Of a DNA stretch of 64,000 nt, positions 20,955 to 30,904 are shown piece after piece; positions within the stretch are counted from its first letter, which is position 1, and each line of letters starts with the position of its first letter. The notes under the pieces were generated by a model. The model did not search any database. It was not told where the DNA came from and saw only the letters and a list, made by a program, of their open reading frames with translations. The stretch is from Agelaius tricolor (Eukaryota; Chordata; Aves; Passeriformes; Icteridae): the NCBI GenBank assembly GCA_023055355.1, contig JALJCS010000007.1:592001-656000 (forward strand), given 5' to 3'. Both the position numbers and the translations under genes were made by a program.

Positions 20955-21455
20955 AAAACCCTTCCCCATCCCAAAGCAGGCCCCTAAACCTTTCCCTATC
21001 CCAAAGCAGGGCCTAAACCCTCCCCATCCCAAAGCAGGGCCTAAACCCTCCCCATCCCAAAGCAGGGCCTAAACCTTCCCCATCCCAAAGCAGGGCCCTA
21101 AACCCTTCCCCATCCCAAAGCAGGGCCCTAAAACCTTCCCCATCCCAAAGCAGGGCCCTAAAACCTTCCCCATCCCAAAGCAGGCCCCTAAACACTTCCC
21201 CATCCCAAAGCAGGCCCCTAAACACTTCCCCATCCCAAAGCAGGCTCCTAAACCCTTCCCATCCCAAAGCAGGCCCCTAAACACTTCCCCATCCCAAAGC
21301 AGGGCCCTAAACACTTCCCCATCCCAAAGCAGGCCCCTAAACCCTTCCCATCCCAAAGCAGGCCCCTAAACACTTCCCCATCCCAAAGCAGGGCCCTAAA
21401 ACCTTCCCATCCCAAAGCAGGGCCCTAAAACCTTCCCATCCCAAAGCAGGGCCTC
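20955..21455. repeat. 30-bp minisatellite carrying CCCTAAA
   Basis: About 17 units of CTTCCCCATCCCAAAGCAGG followed by CCCCTAAACA or GCCCTAAAAC. One telomere-like CCCTAA occurs per unit, but the rest of the unit is not telomeric. Confidence 0.95.
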
Positions 21456-21807
21456 GCTCCTCCCCAGACAGACCCTGAGTGCAAGCACCCACCCCTGGCA
21501 GCCAGCAGGGCTCAGTGCCACTCCTGGGCGTGGAATTCCCTCCCAAACCTCCTGGACCAAGCTGTGGGGGAGAACTGGAGCTGGGAGCAGCCCTGGTGCC
21601 CCTGTGCTGGGCTGGGCTCTCCTGCTGCAGCTTCCCTCTCTGCTTCTGCCCCTGCATTCCAGCCCCAGCGCTGCTGTGCCACCTCAGGGAGCTCCTGGGA
21701 GCTGGGACAGGGAGGGCTGCTGGTAAATAGGGTGATATTTCCATTTTTGAGGAGCAGCAGCACCTCTGGGGTGAGCACAGGGATCTCTGTAGGCTCTTCC
21801 AGCCACA
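21456..21807. other. Unique sequence, nothing recognised
   Basis: GC-moderate DNA. The LTR that follows inserted at GTGTCC. Confidence 0.45.
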
Positions 21808-21813
21808 GTGTCC

Positions 21814-22478
21814 TCTTGGGGAAGATGAAACAGGAAAACCTTATAAATATGATTGTCTGGCAAAAGATTTTGATAATATGGAAACTATAAGTGAGATTGA
21901 AATGAAAGCAAGCTCTGAGATCCCTCACTCACTGAACAACTGGAAAACAATGGTGTGGCCAGCTGAAGGTGATCCCCTTTTGATGGAACAACACCCTCTG
22001 CTTGCAGACAGCTCCAGGGGTCAGAGCAGACCCTGCAGCTTGGCAGAGGGGGGCCAAAGAGGAGTTTGTAGGGTTTAAAATGTAACACAGTGTGGTAATG
22101 TAATGATTCTTATAGGCTGTATGGAAATGCTATAGGATTTGTATCTTGTACTGGATTGGTTAGTGAGAATCAGAATATTCAACACAGAAGATTTATGGTA
22201 TTGGAATGGGAACCTTGCTCTCTTAGCTCTTACTCTTACCTCTTGTCTCTGTGCTCTTGCCTTTTACGCTCTTATGCTTTTACTTTCTTCCCCTCTTACT
22301 CTCTCACCCTCTCATCCTCTCTCCCCTCTCTTCTCCCAGCCCTGCTCTGAGCTGTGTCTGGCAGCTCCAGCAGGGCCCTGCCCCCAGGCCCTTTGCAATG
22401 AACCCCAAGTTCCAGCCCTGCCTGCAGAGATCTCTCATCTCCATCCATCCCATCCGTGCTATCCCTGCCAATCCTACA
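21814..22478 (+). mobile_element. Solo LTR, second copy of the 10.5-kb LTR, 6-bp TSD
   Basis: Homologous end to end with 10497-11144. It is flanked by GTGTCC at 21808-21813 and 22479-22484. The first two bases are TC instead of TG, and the polyadenylation signal is AATGAA (22397-22402) instead of AATAAA. A longer CTCTTA-rich pyrimidine tract makes it 665 bp. Because it has its own duplication, it is an independent insertion rather than a duplicated locus. Confidence 0.92.
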
Positions 22479-22484
22479 GTGTCC

Positions 22485-22854
22485 TGAGCTGGAATGGCTT
22501 CACTCCACTGAAAAGGCACTCAGGAATATTACATTTATATCCCACAAGCAAGTGAACTTCCCACCTTTCCCAGGGGAGTCAGACACAGCCCAGATCCTCC
22601 ATCCCTCCTCTCCTGGAGCAGCACCAGGGGCACAGCTGGGACAAATCCAGCAAGGTGCAGCAAGGGCTGGCCCTGTCCCAGGGTCTGGAAAGAACCAGCA
22701 GGGAGTTTTCTTCCTTTTGAACCAGGAATAAATGTTCTGCCAGCTCCTTAAATACTGCCAGGGGTTGGAGCAGCTCTGGTTCATAATCATGCAGAGAGGG
22801 ACGGTGCTGGAACTGGGAGAGTTCATTTTCCCCAGAGGTTCTGCTCCATGATGG
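22485..22854. other. Unique sequence, nothing recognised
   Basis: No repeat family or exon is recognised. Confidence 0.45.
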
Positions 22855-23225
22855 ATGAGTTTTATTTATCACTGTCAAACATGCCTTGAAATTATCCCAG
22901 GGACATGAATATGCAGCAGAGAGAAGGGCACGGGAATATGGGATGCATAGAGGTGATCAAGGAAAACAACATCACTTAGAAGTTTAAAAGGGATATTTTA
23001 GCCTTCATTAAGAAATCGCTTTCAAATTATTTGAAAACCACTATGAATACTCATGAGACTCAAAAGATTTAGAGCACAGTGTTCAAAGGACCCTGTACAA
23101 GCTATTTGTGTAAATGATTCCTTTTAGCAGCTCTCATCTTGTCTGTTTAGAAACTCGGCATTAGGGATTCACTTGTTTTCAGGGAGGAATGATTTTAAAA
23201 GCAGTAAAACACCAAATATACCAAT
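22855..23225. promoter_or_regulatory. Candidate conserved noncoding element
   Basis: AT-rich, repeat-free DNA with TTTATTTATCACTGTCAAAC, GAATATGCAGCAGAGAG and TCGCTTTCAAATTATTTG. No open frame. Call based on texture only. Confidence 0.3.
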
Positions 23226-23410
23226 TCCCTGCTACACTGCACCCTGAAGGACAGGGACAGCCAAGGAGGGCCCAGCTCCAGCTGCACTTTTAATGTCCCC
23301 AGCCTGAATTGTCACACACAGGGCACTGAGGGAACGGGGGAGAGATCAGGGCTCTCCTTGGGCAGGGGGCAGAGCTGGGGCTCCTCAGGCTGGGGGTTTC
23401 TCAGCAGTGC

Positions 23411-23441
23411 TTCCTCCTCCTCCTCCTCCTCCTCCTCCTCC
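23411..23441. repeat. (CTC)n microsatellite
   Basis: About ten CTC triplets ending exactly at the start of the next LTR. Confidence 0.9.
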
Positions 23442-23815
23442 TGTGCCCATTTTCACAGGGGTCCCAGGATAAGGGAAGAGACGAGGATCTGACTCCATGT
23501 TTCAGAAGGCTGATTTATTATTTTATCATATATATTGTATTAAAACTATACTAAAAGAATAGAAGAAAGGATTTCATCAGAAGGCTGGCTAAGAATAGAA
23601 AAAGAAAGAATGATAACAAAGGTTTGTGTCTAGGACAGAGTCTCCAAGCCAGCTGACTGTGATTGGCCATTAATTAGAAACAGCCACATGAGACCAATCC
23701 CAGATGCACCTGTTGCATTCCACAGCATTGGTTACATTTTGTTCCTGAGGCCTCTCAGCTTCTCAGGAGGAACAATCCTAAGGAAAGGATTTTTCCATGA
23801 AAGATGTCTGTGACA
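23442..23815 (-). mobile_element. Solo LTR, family E, second copy
   Basis: On the minus strand it starts TGTCACAGACATC and ends ATGGGCACA. Homologous to 18725-19112 throughout. The left flank TCCTCC and right flank CCCTCC form a 6-bp target duplication with one difference; the left side lies in the CTC microsatellite, where slippage could have altered it. It lacks a short GCAGATAACCATTG-type segment present in the first copy. Confidence 0.9.
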
Positions 23816-23821
23816 CCCTCC

Positions 23822-24247
23822 CATTCCACTCCTCAACAAGAACTCCCTGGGCTCAGGTTTCCCCCTTTCCTGGGTTTCTGCACCCCAGCCTCTGCTCCGA
23901 GGGGTAAAACCAAAGCCCAGAACCCCCAGGGGTGGAAGAGCCCTCCAAGGTCACCCAGCCCAACCTTTGCCCGGTGCCGTTCTAGAACCAGATGGTGCAA
24001 AGGCTCCTGGCTGTCCCCTCCCCTGCAGGGTGTCCTGGCTGCTGGCAGCGAACCAAGCCCTGGCCCAGGCTCCCTCCAGAACCTCGGCCAGCTCAGCAGA
24101 GCTCCTGCCCTGCCCCTCCCTCCCCGAGCACCTCCCACATCCTCCCACCCAGGGACCAGAGTGGCCAGGACTTGATTTTATCTCTCCCTGAGGTGTCCCT
24201 CTGCCTCTTCCAGCAGCTGGTTCTTGTCATTATCTCACCGTGGTGGA
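23822..24247. other. Unique sequence with a weak CR1-like patch
   Basis: GGAAGAGCCCTCCAAGGTCA followed by CCCAGCCCAACC at 23934-23966 resembles a minus-strand CR1 end. The remainder is not recognisable. Confidence 0.4.
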
Positions 24248-24380
24248 GTGCCCAGCCCTGCAGATGTCCCCTGCAGGTGGCACTGAGTGCTCTGGGCTGG
24301 GGACAAGGTGCCCATGGGGCACAGCTGGCACTGCATGGGCTGCCAGGGCTGGGCCAGCCCCAGGGATTTGGGGATATACC
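24248..24380 (+). mobile_element. CR1 3' end, GATTTGGG-tail subfamily
   Basis: AGTGCCCAGCCCTGCAGATG to GGGCCAGCCCCAGGGATTTG. 5' truncated to about 130 bp. Confidence 0.85.
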
Positions 24381-24684
24381 CCCAGAAATTCATCCTGTCC
24401 ATGGTGACTGGAACTGTCATTGCAGGTGGAGATTTCCCTGCCCAAGCAGCAGAAAGAGCAGCACAGAAGGGTCCAGGCAGCAGCTCCCTGTTCCCAAAAA
24501 CCAAACAGCTTCACCTCCTCACCTCCCCCTGCTCCCTCGGGCACAGCTTTGTCCCTCCATGCTCCCCTCACCTGTGTGAAGCAAAGACAGAGGAGGGAAA
24601 AAGGAAAAATCCCACACAATAAAAAAATTACGGCAAAACCCAACTGCAGTGGGGCAGAGCCTGGATTTAACACCAGCATGGCTC
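24381..24684. other. Unique sequence, nothing recognised
   Basis: No feature recognised before the CCCAT run. Confidence 0.45.
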
Positions 24685-24735
24685 AGCATCCCATCCCATC
24701 CCATCCCATCCCATCCCATCCCATCCCATCCCATG
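24685..24735. repeat. (CCCAT)n, about 10 copies
   Basis: A pure pentanucleotide run. Unlike the one at 34.5 kb it is not inside a recognisable CR1. Confidence 0.93.
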
Positions 24736-24739
24736 GCTT

Positions 24740-24920
24740 TGTTCCCATAAATAAGTGGGAAATGGATTTATAGAAAATCCCCAAAGCCTGGCAGAAGGCT
24801 CACCCAGTGTGCATCTGTGTGCAAACCTTGAGACAAGAAATGCTGACTTAGAAATGCCATGGAACAGGACAGACACTGAGAGAAATGGAGCTAGAAACAA
24901 ATTTCAAAAGGTGGCCTTAC

Positions 24921-24965
<45 letters not shown>

Positions 24966-25215
24966 CCAAAATGACCCAGGAGGGGTAATTTTAGATGACT
25001 GGATTTAGGATATTTAGAGCGTGGTGTGGCTAAAGCTGACAGGCCAAGAAACACTTATAATATATTGTAATTAGAAAATAATTGGTTTCTGATTGTGATG
25101 GTGTGAATTATAACATCTGTATTGCCTCACCCTTCACACGAGACTGAAAATGGAATGAAAGTTTTTAAAACACCTCTCAGCTGCCCCATCTCTAAATACA
25201 ATAAACCCCCTTAAT
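24740..25215 (+). mobile_element. LTR-like repeat family D with a 43-A insertion
   Basis: Homologous (inverted) to 56288-56800 over most of its length. It contains CTGGCAGAAGGCTCACCCAG, GACTTAGAAATGCCATGG, then TTAGAAAATAATTGGTTTCTG and CACCCTTCACACGAGACTG. A-rich DNA in the middle has expanded to a run of 43 A. A short open frame near the left is shared with the 56-kb copy and may be the decayed end of a retroelement gene. No function is inferred. Confidence 0.7.
24922..24964. repeat. Uninterrupted run of 43 A
   Basis: It lies within family D, not at a retroposon end. The 56-kb copy has ACAAAACCCCAAAC at the same place. Run length at such sites is often uncertain in sequencing. Confidence 0.85.
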
Positions 25216-25239
25216 CCAACAGTCCCATCCCGTTATCCC

Positions 25240-25265
25240 CTGCCATGCCATGCCATGCCACCCCA
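25240..25265. repeat. Short (TGCCA)n run
   Basis: Four to five copies of TGCCA. Confidence 0.8.
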
Positions 25266-25274
25266 TCCCATTAA

Positions 25275-25535
25275 CCCGTGCCATGCCGGGCTGCCCGCGC
25301 ATCCCGTCTCCCTTTGTTTCCTCGGTACAGCGGCAGGGAGGCGGGCGGGGGCTGCGGGGAGCGGGGCCCAGCCTCTGGCTGGTCTCATCTCGCAGCCGAG
25401 GTGATTGCTGGGGCCGTGCCAGAGCCGTCAAGCCGAACCATCTGGGTTTGGGAAGGTTCCGCACTTCCCAGGGCCGGCTCCATATGGGCGGCGCGGCGGG
25501 CGGCCCTGCCCTCTCCCGGCCCGCCGTGAATCGCG
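25275..25535. promoter_or_regulatory. CpG island-like segment
   Basis: CpG-rich with GGAGGCGGGCGGGGGCTGCG and GGGCGGCGCGGCGGGCGG. It abuts an AT-rich candidate element on the right. No exon is found. Confidence 0.35.
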
Positions 25536-25539
25536 CTGA

Positions 25540-25900
25540 TTGTTATTCAGGTGGGATGGCCCGGTCATGAACTGCACTAATCAAAAAACAAACTGCACCA
25601 AAACACTGCGGCTCACACGCTGGCGCGGGCCTCCCCCTGACCCCTGCGCACCAGCCGCTTCCAATGGATGTCATGCAGGTTGTTCTTCTGGATTTTTGCA
25701 CCTTCCACAGTTACCAGACATCTGTGTAAATCCCCACCCCCTCGTGTTGGGCAGCAGGGTCAGTAATGTTCAACAATTCGACGTGGGAAGTCTCGCTGAG
25801 GAAGTACCAGGCCATAAATTTCCTCCAACAAGAGCCACCTATCAAGCCCGGCCTTGTTAAGAAGCTTCCCAGATATTAATCACAAGGAAGGGCCGATCCC
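25540..25900. promoter_or_regulatory. Candidate conserved noncoding element
   Basis: GAACTGCACTAATCAAAAAAC, GTTACCAGACATCTGTGTAA, CAACAATTCGACGTGGGAAG and AGATATTAATCACAAGGAAG occur in repeat-free DNA next to a CpG island. Functional role is inferred from texture only. Confidence 0.35.
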
Positions 25901-26147
25901 GCAGCCCGGCCAGGGGGAAAGGAGCAGGAGGAGGCTGCACACGGACCCTGCTCCCGCTTCACCCTTTAGGGCCGGAGCTCTGCAGTTCCCGGCGGGGCTG
26001 GGATCGCCCTGAGAGCCAGCCCGGCTCACCCGGGGCTGCTCTGCCCCGCTGGGAGCAGTGCCCTGGGGGCATGGAACGGGTTAAATCAACCCAAAGGCTG
26101 CTGTGACCCCGGCATCAGCCCCTCCCGGCTCTCTGGGGGGCTTTGTG

Positions 26148-26305
26148 TCCCCAAATCCCTGGGGCAGGCCCAGCCCTGCCAGCCCATGCAGTGCCAGCTG
26201 TGCCCCATGGGCACCTTGTCCCCAGCCCAGAGCACTCAGTGCCACCTGCAGGGGACACCTGCAGGGCTGGGCACTGCAAAGCTCCCTGGGCAGCCTTTCC
26301 ACGGG
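26148..26305 (-). mobile_element. CR1 3' end, GATTTGGG-tail subfamily
   Basis: CCCCAAATCCCTGGGGCAGG through GCCACCTGCAGGGGACACCT to GCAAAGCTCCCTGGGCAGCC. 5' truncated. Confidence 0.87.
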
Positions 26306-27124
26306 CAAATTCCTCCTCCCAGCTGCTCTCCATCTCTGCGTGTGATCACACACATGTGGAGCACTTTCAGAAGTCTGAGGATGCCCAGGGTGGCATTTGA
26401 GGGTGGTGCTGGTGCTGTCTCACTTTGTCCCTCCAGCCCCCTCCTCCTGCAATGTGCTGGGCTCGTTCCCACCTTGGAATTCTCAAGGGAATATCCCACC
26501 CCCATCCCAAGAGATCTGAGTCTGTGGGGATGTGACTTCTGCTGCCTGGCTTCCTTTACTCCTGAATAAAAGGGTTTATCAGCACTTGAAGAGGCCAAGA
26601 AAATCCAGCCAAGCATTTTAGGGCCTGTTTTGGCCTTGCTAATTTTCATTATTTCAAAATGGAATGGTTTGGGTTGGGGCTTGCAGGGTTTCTGAAGTGC
26701 CACAGGAAAGGGCTGGCTAGGATGGGAGGGAATAATGGCAAAGCACTATTTTTTATCTTTTTTATCTGAAAAGAGCCCCCCCGCAAGCCCCGCTGCCTCA
26801 GAGCCCCCCATGTGTGCAGGGTGAACAGCCGGGCCATTGATCTGGGCTGTGCAGAGCCTGACCCCTGCAGAACTGGAGCCCAAAATGAATTTATGCCCCT
26901 TTAATGGAGATAAAGCCAGAAGGGGAGAACATAACTCAGCCAGACAGTTCTGCTCCAGCCTCCCCTGCCTGGTTAAGAGCAACTTCTCCCCCTTGTTAAA
27001 GAAAAAAGCCCTGAGAGCCCAGGCCCTTGAAGCACTCATGGTGAGAGGCTCATCCCTTTCCCTGGACAGGGAGCAGCTGGAGCAGCCTGGGAAGGGCTGA
27101 GAGCTGTTTGTGTGGTTGTGTCCC
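26306..27124. other. Unique sequence, nothing recognised
   Basis: No repeat family or convincing exon. AT-rich near 26630-26760. Confidence 0.45.
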
Positions 27125-27280
27125 TGAATCCCCAAATCCCTGGGGCTGGCCCAGCCCTGCCAGCCCATGCAGTGCCAGCTGTGCCCCATGGGCACCTTGT
27201 CCCCAGCCCAGAGCACTCAGTGCCACCTGCAGGGGACACCTGCAGGGCTGGGCACTGCAAAGCTCCCTGGGCAGCTCCCA
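27125..27280 (-). mobile_element. CR1 3' end, GATTTGGG-tail subfamily
   Basis: AATCCCCAAATCCCTGGGGC to GCAAAGCTCCCTGGGCAGC. Same extent as the copy 1 kb to the left. Confidence 0.87.
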
Positions 27281-27592
27281 GAGCAGGGCCGGGCTCTGAG
27301 GGAAGGAGAGGAAGGAATCTCACCCCCCTGGGGCAGCTCAGGAGTTTGGAGGGAGGCTCTGGAAGCACCACAGCTCCCCCTGAGCACACATCCCACACGT
27401 TCCCAGCAGCTCCAGAGCAGATCCAGGCAAATCTGGGTGTCAGAACTCAGTGCATCCCTCTGGGTGTCCAGAGTTACCAAGGACCTTGCTGGGGGGCTCA
27501 GAGACCCTGGCACACAGCCCAGAGCACCTGTGATTGATTCTGACCCCTGGAGCAAGTTACCAGCTTTGTATGAGGACCTGAAAGTCACAGAG
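27281..27592. other. Unique sequence, nothing recognised
   Basis: Ends in CACAGAG (27586-27592), which is repeated at the far side of the next element. Confidence 0.45.
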
Positions 27593-28400
27593 GCTTGAAT
27601 GGTGTAATAATAAAATTACCACAGGGTGAAAATGTAGATTTTAGGATTTTTGGTATGGGGGTTTTGGGGACAAGATGGAGGGACTTGGGTGTGTCTGGCC
27701 TTTCTCCTCCTTCTTCTTGTTCTCCATTTTCTGCAGTGATGCTGGCACTTTGGGATTGGTTTAGAGTAGAGAGAGGTGCACTGTCTAACATAGGTGATTG
27801 ATAGGTATTGGGAATTAAGTGTAAATATGTTATATTTAGAGTAGAAGTGCACTGCCTAACCTGGGTGATAGGTATTGGAATTAAGTGTCAATATGTTATA
27901 TTTAGAATAGAAGTGCACTGTCTAACACAGGTGATAGGTATTGGGAATTAAGTGTAAATATGTTATATTTAGAATAGAAGTGCATTGTCTAACACAGGTG
28001 ATAGATATTGGAATTAAGTGTAAATATGTTATATTTAGAATAGAAGTGCACTGTCTAACAGAGGTGATAGGTATTGGCATTAAGTGTCAGTATGTTATAT
28101 TTAGAGTAGAAGTGCACTAACACAGGTGATAGATATTGGCATTAAGTGTCAGTATGTTATATTTAGAGTAGAAGTGCACTAACACAGGTGATAGATATTG
28201 GCATTAAGTGTCAATATGTTCTATGTAGTTTGTTGTATAAAAGGACAACATCCCCTCGGGGGCGGTCAGAGCGCCTGTGGCTGCCCTGCTGAGCAGATCT
28301 CGGCTGGGCAGAAAGAAAATTTCATAGATCAGAATTAATAAACAACCTCAGGACCGAAAAGTGAAGAGTCCAGACTCGTTCTTGATTTGCACAGAGACAC
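27593..28400 (+). mobile_element. LTR with tandem repeats in U3
   Basis: It has LTR layout: a repeated U3, a TATA-like GTATAAAAGG at 28235-28244, then AATAAA at 28337-28342 about 100 bp downstream, followed by GTGAAGAGTCCAGACTCGTT, a typical songbird LTR end. CACAGAG is found on both sides (27586-27592 and 28390-28396) and may be the target duplication, but clean TG...CA ends could not be fixed. No internal retroviral gene adjoins it. Confidence 0.75.
27776..28230. repeat. 66-bp tandem repeat, 7 copies, in LTR U3
   Basis: GAAGTGCACT starts recur at 27844, 27910, 27977, 28043, 28109 and 28171, with a first divergent copy near 27777. Each unit carries AGGTGATAGGTATTGG and AATATGTTATATTTAG. In retroviruses, tandem U3 repeats are usually enhancers; here this is inference. 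Confidence 0.93.
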
Positions 28401-28689
28401 CCTGCACATCTCGGGGCTGCAATTATCAACCAAAACCCGAGATCTGGGAGCCTCCAGGCTGGGAGGACGAGCGGTTCCATCCCCAGAGGGAAAATCTGCT
28501 CCTCCCTTCATAAAGTTTGGGAAACTGCCTGGACCTGCGTGGCTGGGCCAGGAAGGGGCACAGGGGTGCCACCAACCCCTGCTGGCACCTGGGCACAGGC
28601 TGAGCCGGGCTGGGGACGGGGTCCCTGCCGAGCCCTCCGAGGAATGCGGGGCTGCTGCCGCGTCCCCTCCTTACCCCCACAGCTCTGTT

Positions 28690-28960
28690 TTTGTGAGCCC
28701 GGCAGAAAGTGACACTTTTTCTTTTGCTTAATTAAGTTGTTCAGAAGAGGGCTGGGCAAACAGTTGCGTCTACGTGGGGAGTCCTGAAGGGCAGAGAAAG
28801 CGCTGGGCGTTGCCAACATAAAAAGGGGGATTCTGTTATTGTTTGGGTGTAGACGGGTCATTTTTTCAAAGTTACTGCTGCCTGAGTGACCACAACCCTG
28901 CCGCAGCGGCAAAGAAAGGACATAAAGCTTCTAAATGCAGCTACCTTGGGCTCCAAAGTG
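28690..28960. promoter_or_regulatory. Candidate conserved noncoding element
   Basis: TTTTGCTTAATTAAGTTGTT, AACAGTTGCGTCTACGTGGG and TTGTTTGGGTGTAGACGGGT occur in repeat-free DNA. The 28401-28689 stretch to its left is unique with nothing recognised. Confidence 0.3.
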
Positions 28961-29484
28961 GGAAGAAAAAAAAAACCAAACAAAAAAAGCCCGGACGGAG
29001 CAGCGCTGGTTTTCTCTCTCCGGAGAAAGCGGGAGCTGATTTCCATACGGAGCAGGGGAATGGAGCTGCTCCCTCTGGGCGTGCTGCTGCGGGGGTGGGT
29101 GACAAAACTGCTGCCAGGGGAGCTCTGGGGGTCCCTGCTGGCCGTGCATCCCCATCCCTGCTCGGCAGCCTGGCTCTGACCCGTGCCCAGCCAGGGGAAA
29201 AGCCCCGGGAGCAGCTTCCAGCCCCTCTGCATCCACCTGGCTCCCAGCCTGCATCTCCCAGACTCTGCTGTCCCAAGCCCGAGGGATGTTCTCCACATTT
29301 TATCAGGTCTGACTCTCGAAGCTCGGTCTGCACCTGCCTGTGGTGTCCCCGTGCTGCCTCACACTCTGGAATCCTCCTGGGTGTTTTACCAGCTGGGGTT
29401 CAGGTTGGGTTTCAAGTCCAGCACGGTCTGGCTTTTCCTGTTGGGAGAGATGGAGCAGAGTGAGGATCCTGCCCCCACTGGCAC
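28961..29484. other. Unique sequence, nothing recognised
   Basis: An A-rich string lies at about 28965-28988. The rest is GC-moderate with no exon recognised. Confidence 0.45.
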
Positions 29485-29705
29485 AGCCGAGATCAGGAAA
29501 GGTCCTTGCCCAGAGGGTGCTGGCACTGCCCAGGCTGCCCAGGGAATGGGCACGGCCCCGAGGCTGCCACAGCTCCAGGAGCCTTTGGCCAGCGCTGCCA
29601 GGGATGCCCAGGCTGGGCTTGCTGGGCTCTGGGCAGGGCAGGGCTGGCACTGGGGGATCCCTGGGGGTCCCTCCAGCTCAGGACATTCCATATGCTGTGA
29701 TTGTC
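29485..29705 (+). mobile_element. CR1 LINE 3' part
   Basis: Closely matches the loop of the 10-kb palindrome: TGCCCAGAGGGTGCTGGCAC, GGGCACGGCCCCGAGGCTGC, CCTCCAGCTCAGGACATTCC. 5' truncated just after AGATCAGGAAAGG. Confidence 0.88.
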
Positions 29706-29994
29706 TGGTTCCAGCTGAGGCTGTGGCTCAGGGCAGGGCACCCCTGCCCTGCCAGCCCCCAGGGAGGGCAGTGCCAGGTGCCCCAGGCTGGGATCCAGCC
29801 CCTGGGGAGCTCTCTGGAAGTCGAGTGCCACATCCTGTGTGTGTGACCCTGGGACCAGTCACAGGCTCACCCTGGCTGGGATGTACAGCTGTGTGAAACT
29901 GGAGCTGCCACGGGGGATTTGGAAGGATTTGATTTTGGCTGGAAGTTGTTGTGGGATGCATGTCTGACACATTCTCAAAACCCAGCTGCTCTTC
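29706..29994. other. Unique sequence, nothing recognised
   Basis: No feature recognised. Confidence 0.4.
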
Positions 29995-30188
29995 CCATGC
30001 CAGGTCTGAACCCAAGGTGCCAAAGGCTCCTGAACTGTTCCCATCCCAGATTCAAATCCAAGGTGCCAAAGGCTCCTGAACTGTTCCCATGCCAGGTTCA
30101 AATCCAAGGTGCCAAAGGCTCCTGAACTGTTCCCATCCCAGATTCAAATCCAAGGTGCCAAAGGCCCCTGAACCCTTCCATGCCAGGT
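29995..30188. repeat. 46-bp minisatellite, about 4 copies
   Basis: Units contain CAAATCCAAGGTGCCAAAGG and CTCCTGAACTGTTCCCATG or CCATCCCAG. Copies are highly similar. Confidence 0.92.
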
Positions 30189-30354
30189 CTGAATTCAGGT
30201 CCCTGGGCTCCCAACCCTTCTCTCCTCAAGGAGCTCTCCTGGGTGCAGGAAATCCCCAATCCCTGCCCCCTCCGGCCCTCCAGGGGCTGCTCCGAGGGTG
30301 CCCCCGGCTGCTCCCCAGGGCTGGGGCAGCCTCAGCTCCTCTTTGGCCGCTTTG

Positions 30355-30575
30355 CCCCGCTCGAGGTTCCTGTCCCCTCTCGAGGTTCCTGTCCCCTCTC
30401 GAGGTTCCTGTCCCCTGCTCGAGGTTCCTGTCCCCTCTCGAGGTTCCTGTCCCCGCTCGAGGTTCCTGTCCCCTCTCGAGGTTCCTGTCCCCGCTCGAGG
30501 TTCCTGTCCCCTGCTTAGGCTCCTGTCCCCGCTCGAGGTTCCTGTCCCCTCTCGAGGTTCCTGTCCCAGCTCCCC
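30355..30575. repeat. 18/19-bp minisatellite with XhoI site, about 12 copies
   Basis: CTCGAGGTTCCTGTCCCCT is repeated with CGCTCGAGG and CTGCTCGAGG spacers. Each unit holds the palindrome CTCGAG. Confidence 0.94.
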
Positions 30576-30579
30576 CGAG

Positions 30580-30850
30580 CCAGAGCTGCCGCAGCTCCTC
30601 CCCAGCGCATCCCGCTCCGCTGCCGCCTTTCTGTCTGGCAGCCCTCGGCGAACAGACGGCGTTCCGTGCCCCGGGACCCCCGGAAGGCTCGGGATGCCGC
30701 GGGGAAGGTCCGAAGGAGGATTCACAAGGGCTGGACGGGAGCCACGGCCCCGCTGCCGGCAGGACAAAGAGCGCGGCTCGGGCTCGGGCCGGTTGTGCTG
30801 ACGGCCGCAGAATCCTCTGGCACGGGGAGATGGAGCAGCATTCCAAAACC
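30580..30850. promoter_or_regulatory. CpG-rich segment
   Basis: CpG density is high from about 30600 to 30830 with no open exon recognised. It follows the XhoI-type minisatellite directly. Confidence 0.3.
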
Positions 30851-30904
30851 CCACGTGTGGAGCGGGCAGAGCCCAGCGGCAGAGGGGATGGACACTTTCC
30901 GCAG

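Noticed and set aside
19487..21032. Minus-strand frames with repeated GDAGRKAMQ-like residues
   Set aside because: Products of the 13/17-bp array and neighbouring arrays, not a protein.
20955..21455. Interstitial telomeric repeat
   Set aside because: Only one CCCTAA per 30 bp; true interstitial telomere tracts are contiguous TTAGGG. The same applies to AGGGTTT in the 54.8-56.0 kb array.
18725..23815. Full provirus between two family-E LTRs
   Set aside because: Each LTR has its own flanking duplication, and the intervening DNA holds minisatellites and an unrelated LTR but no retroviral genes or primer-binding site.
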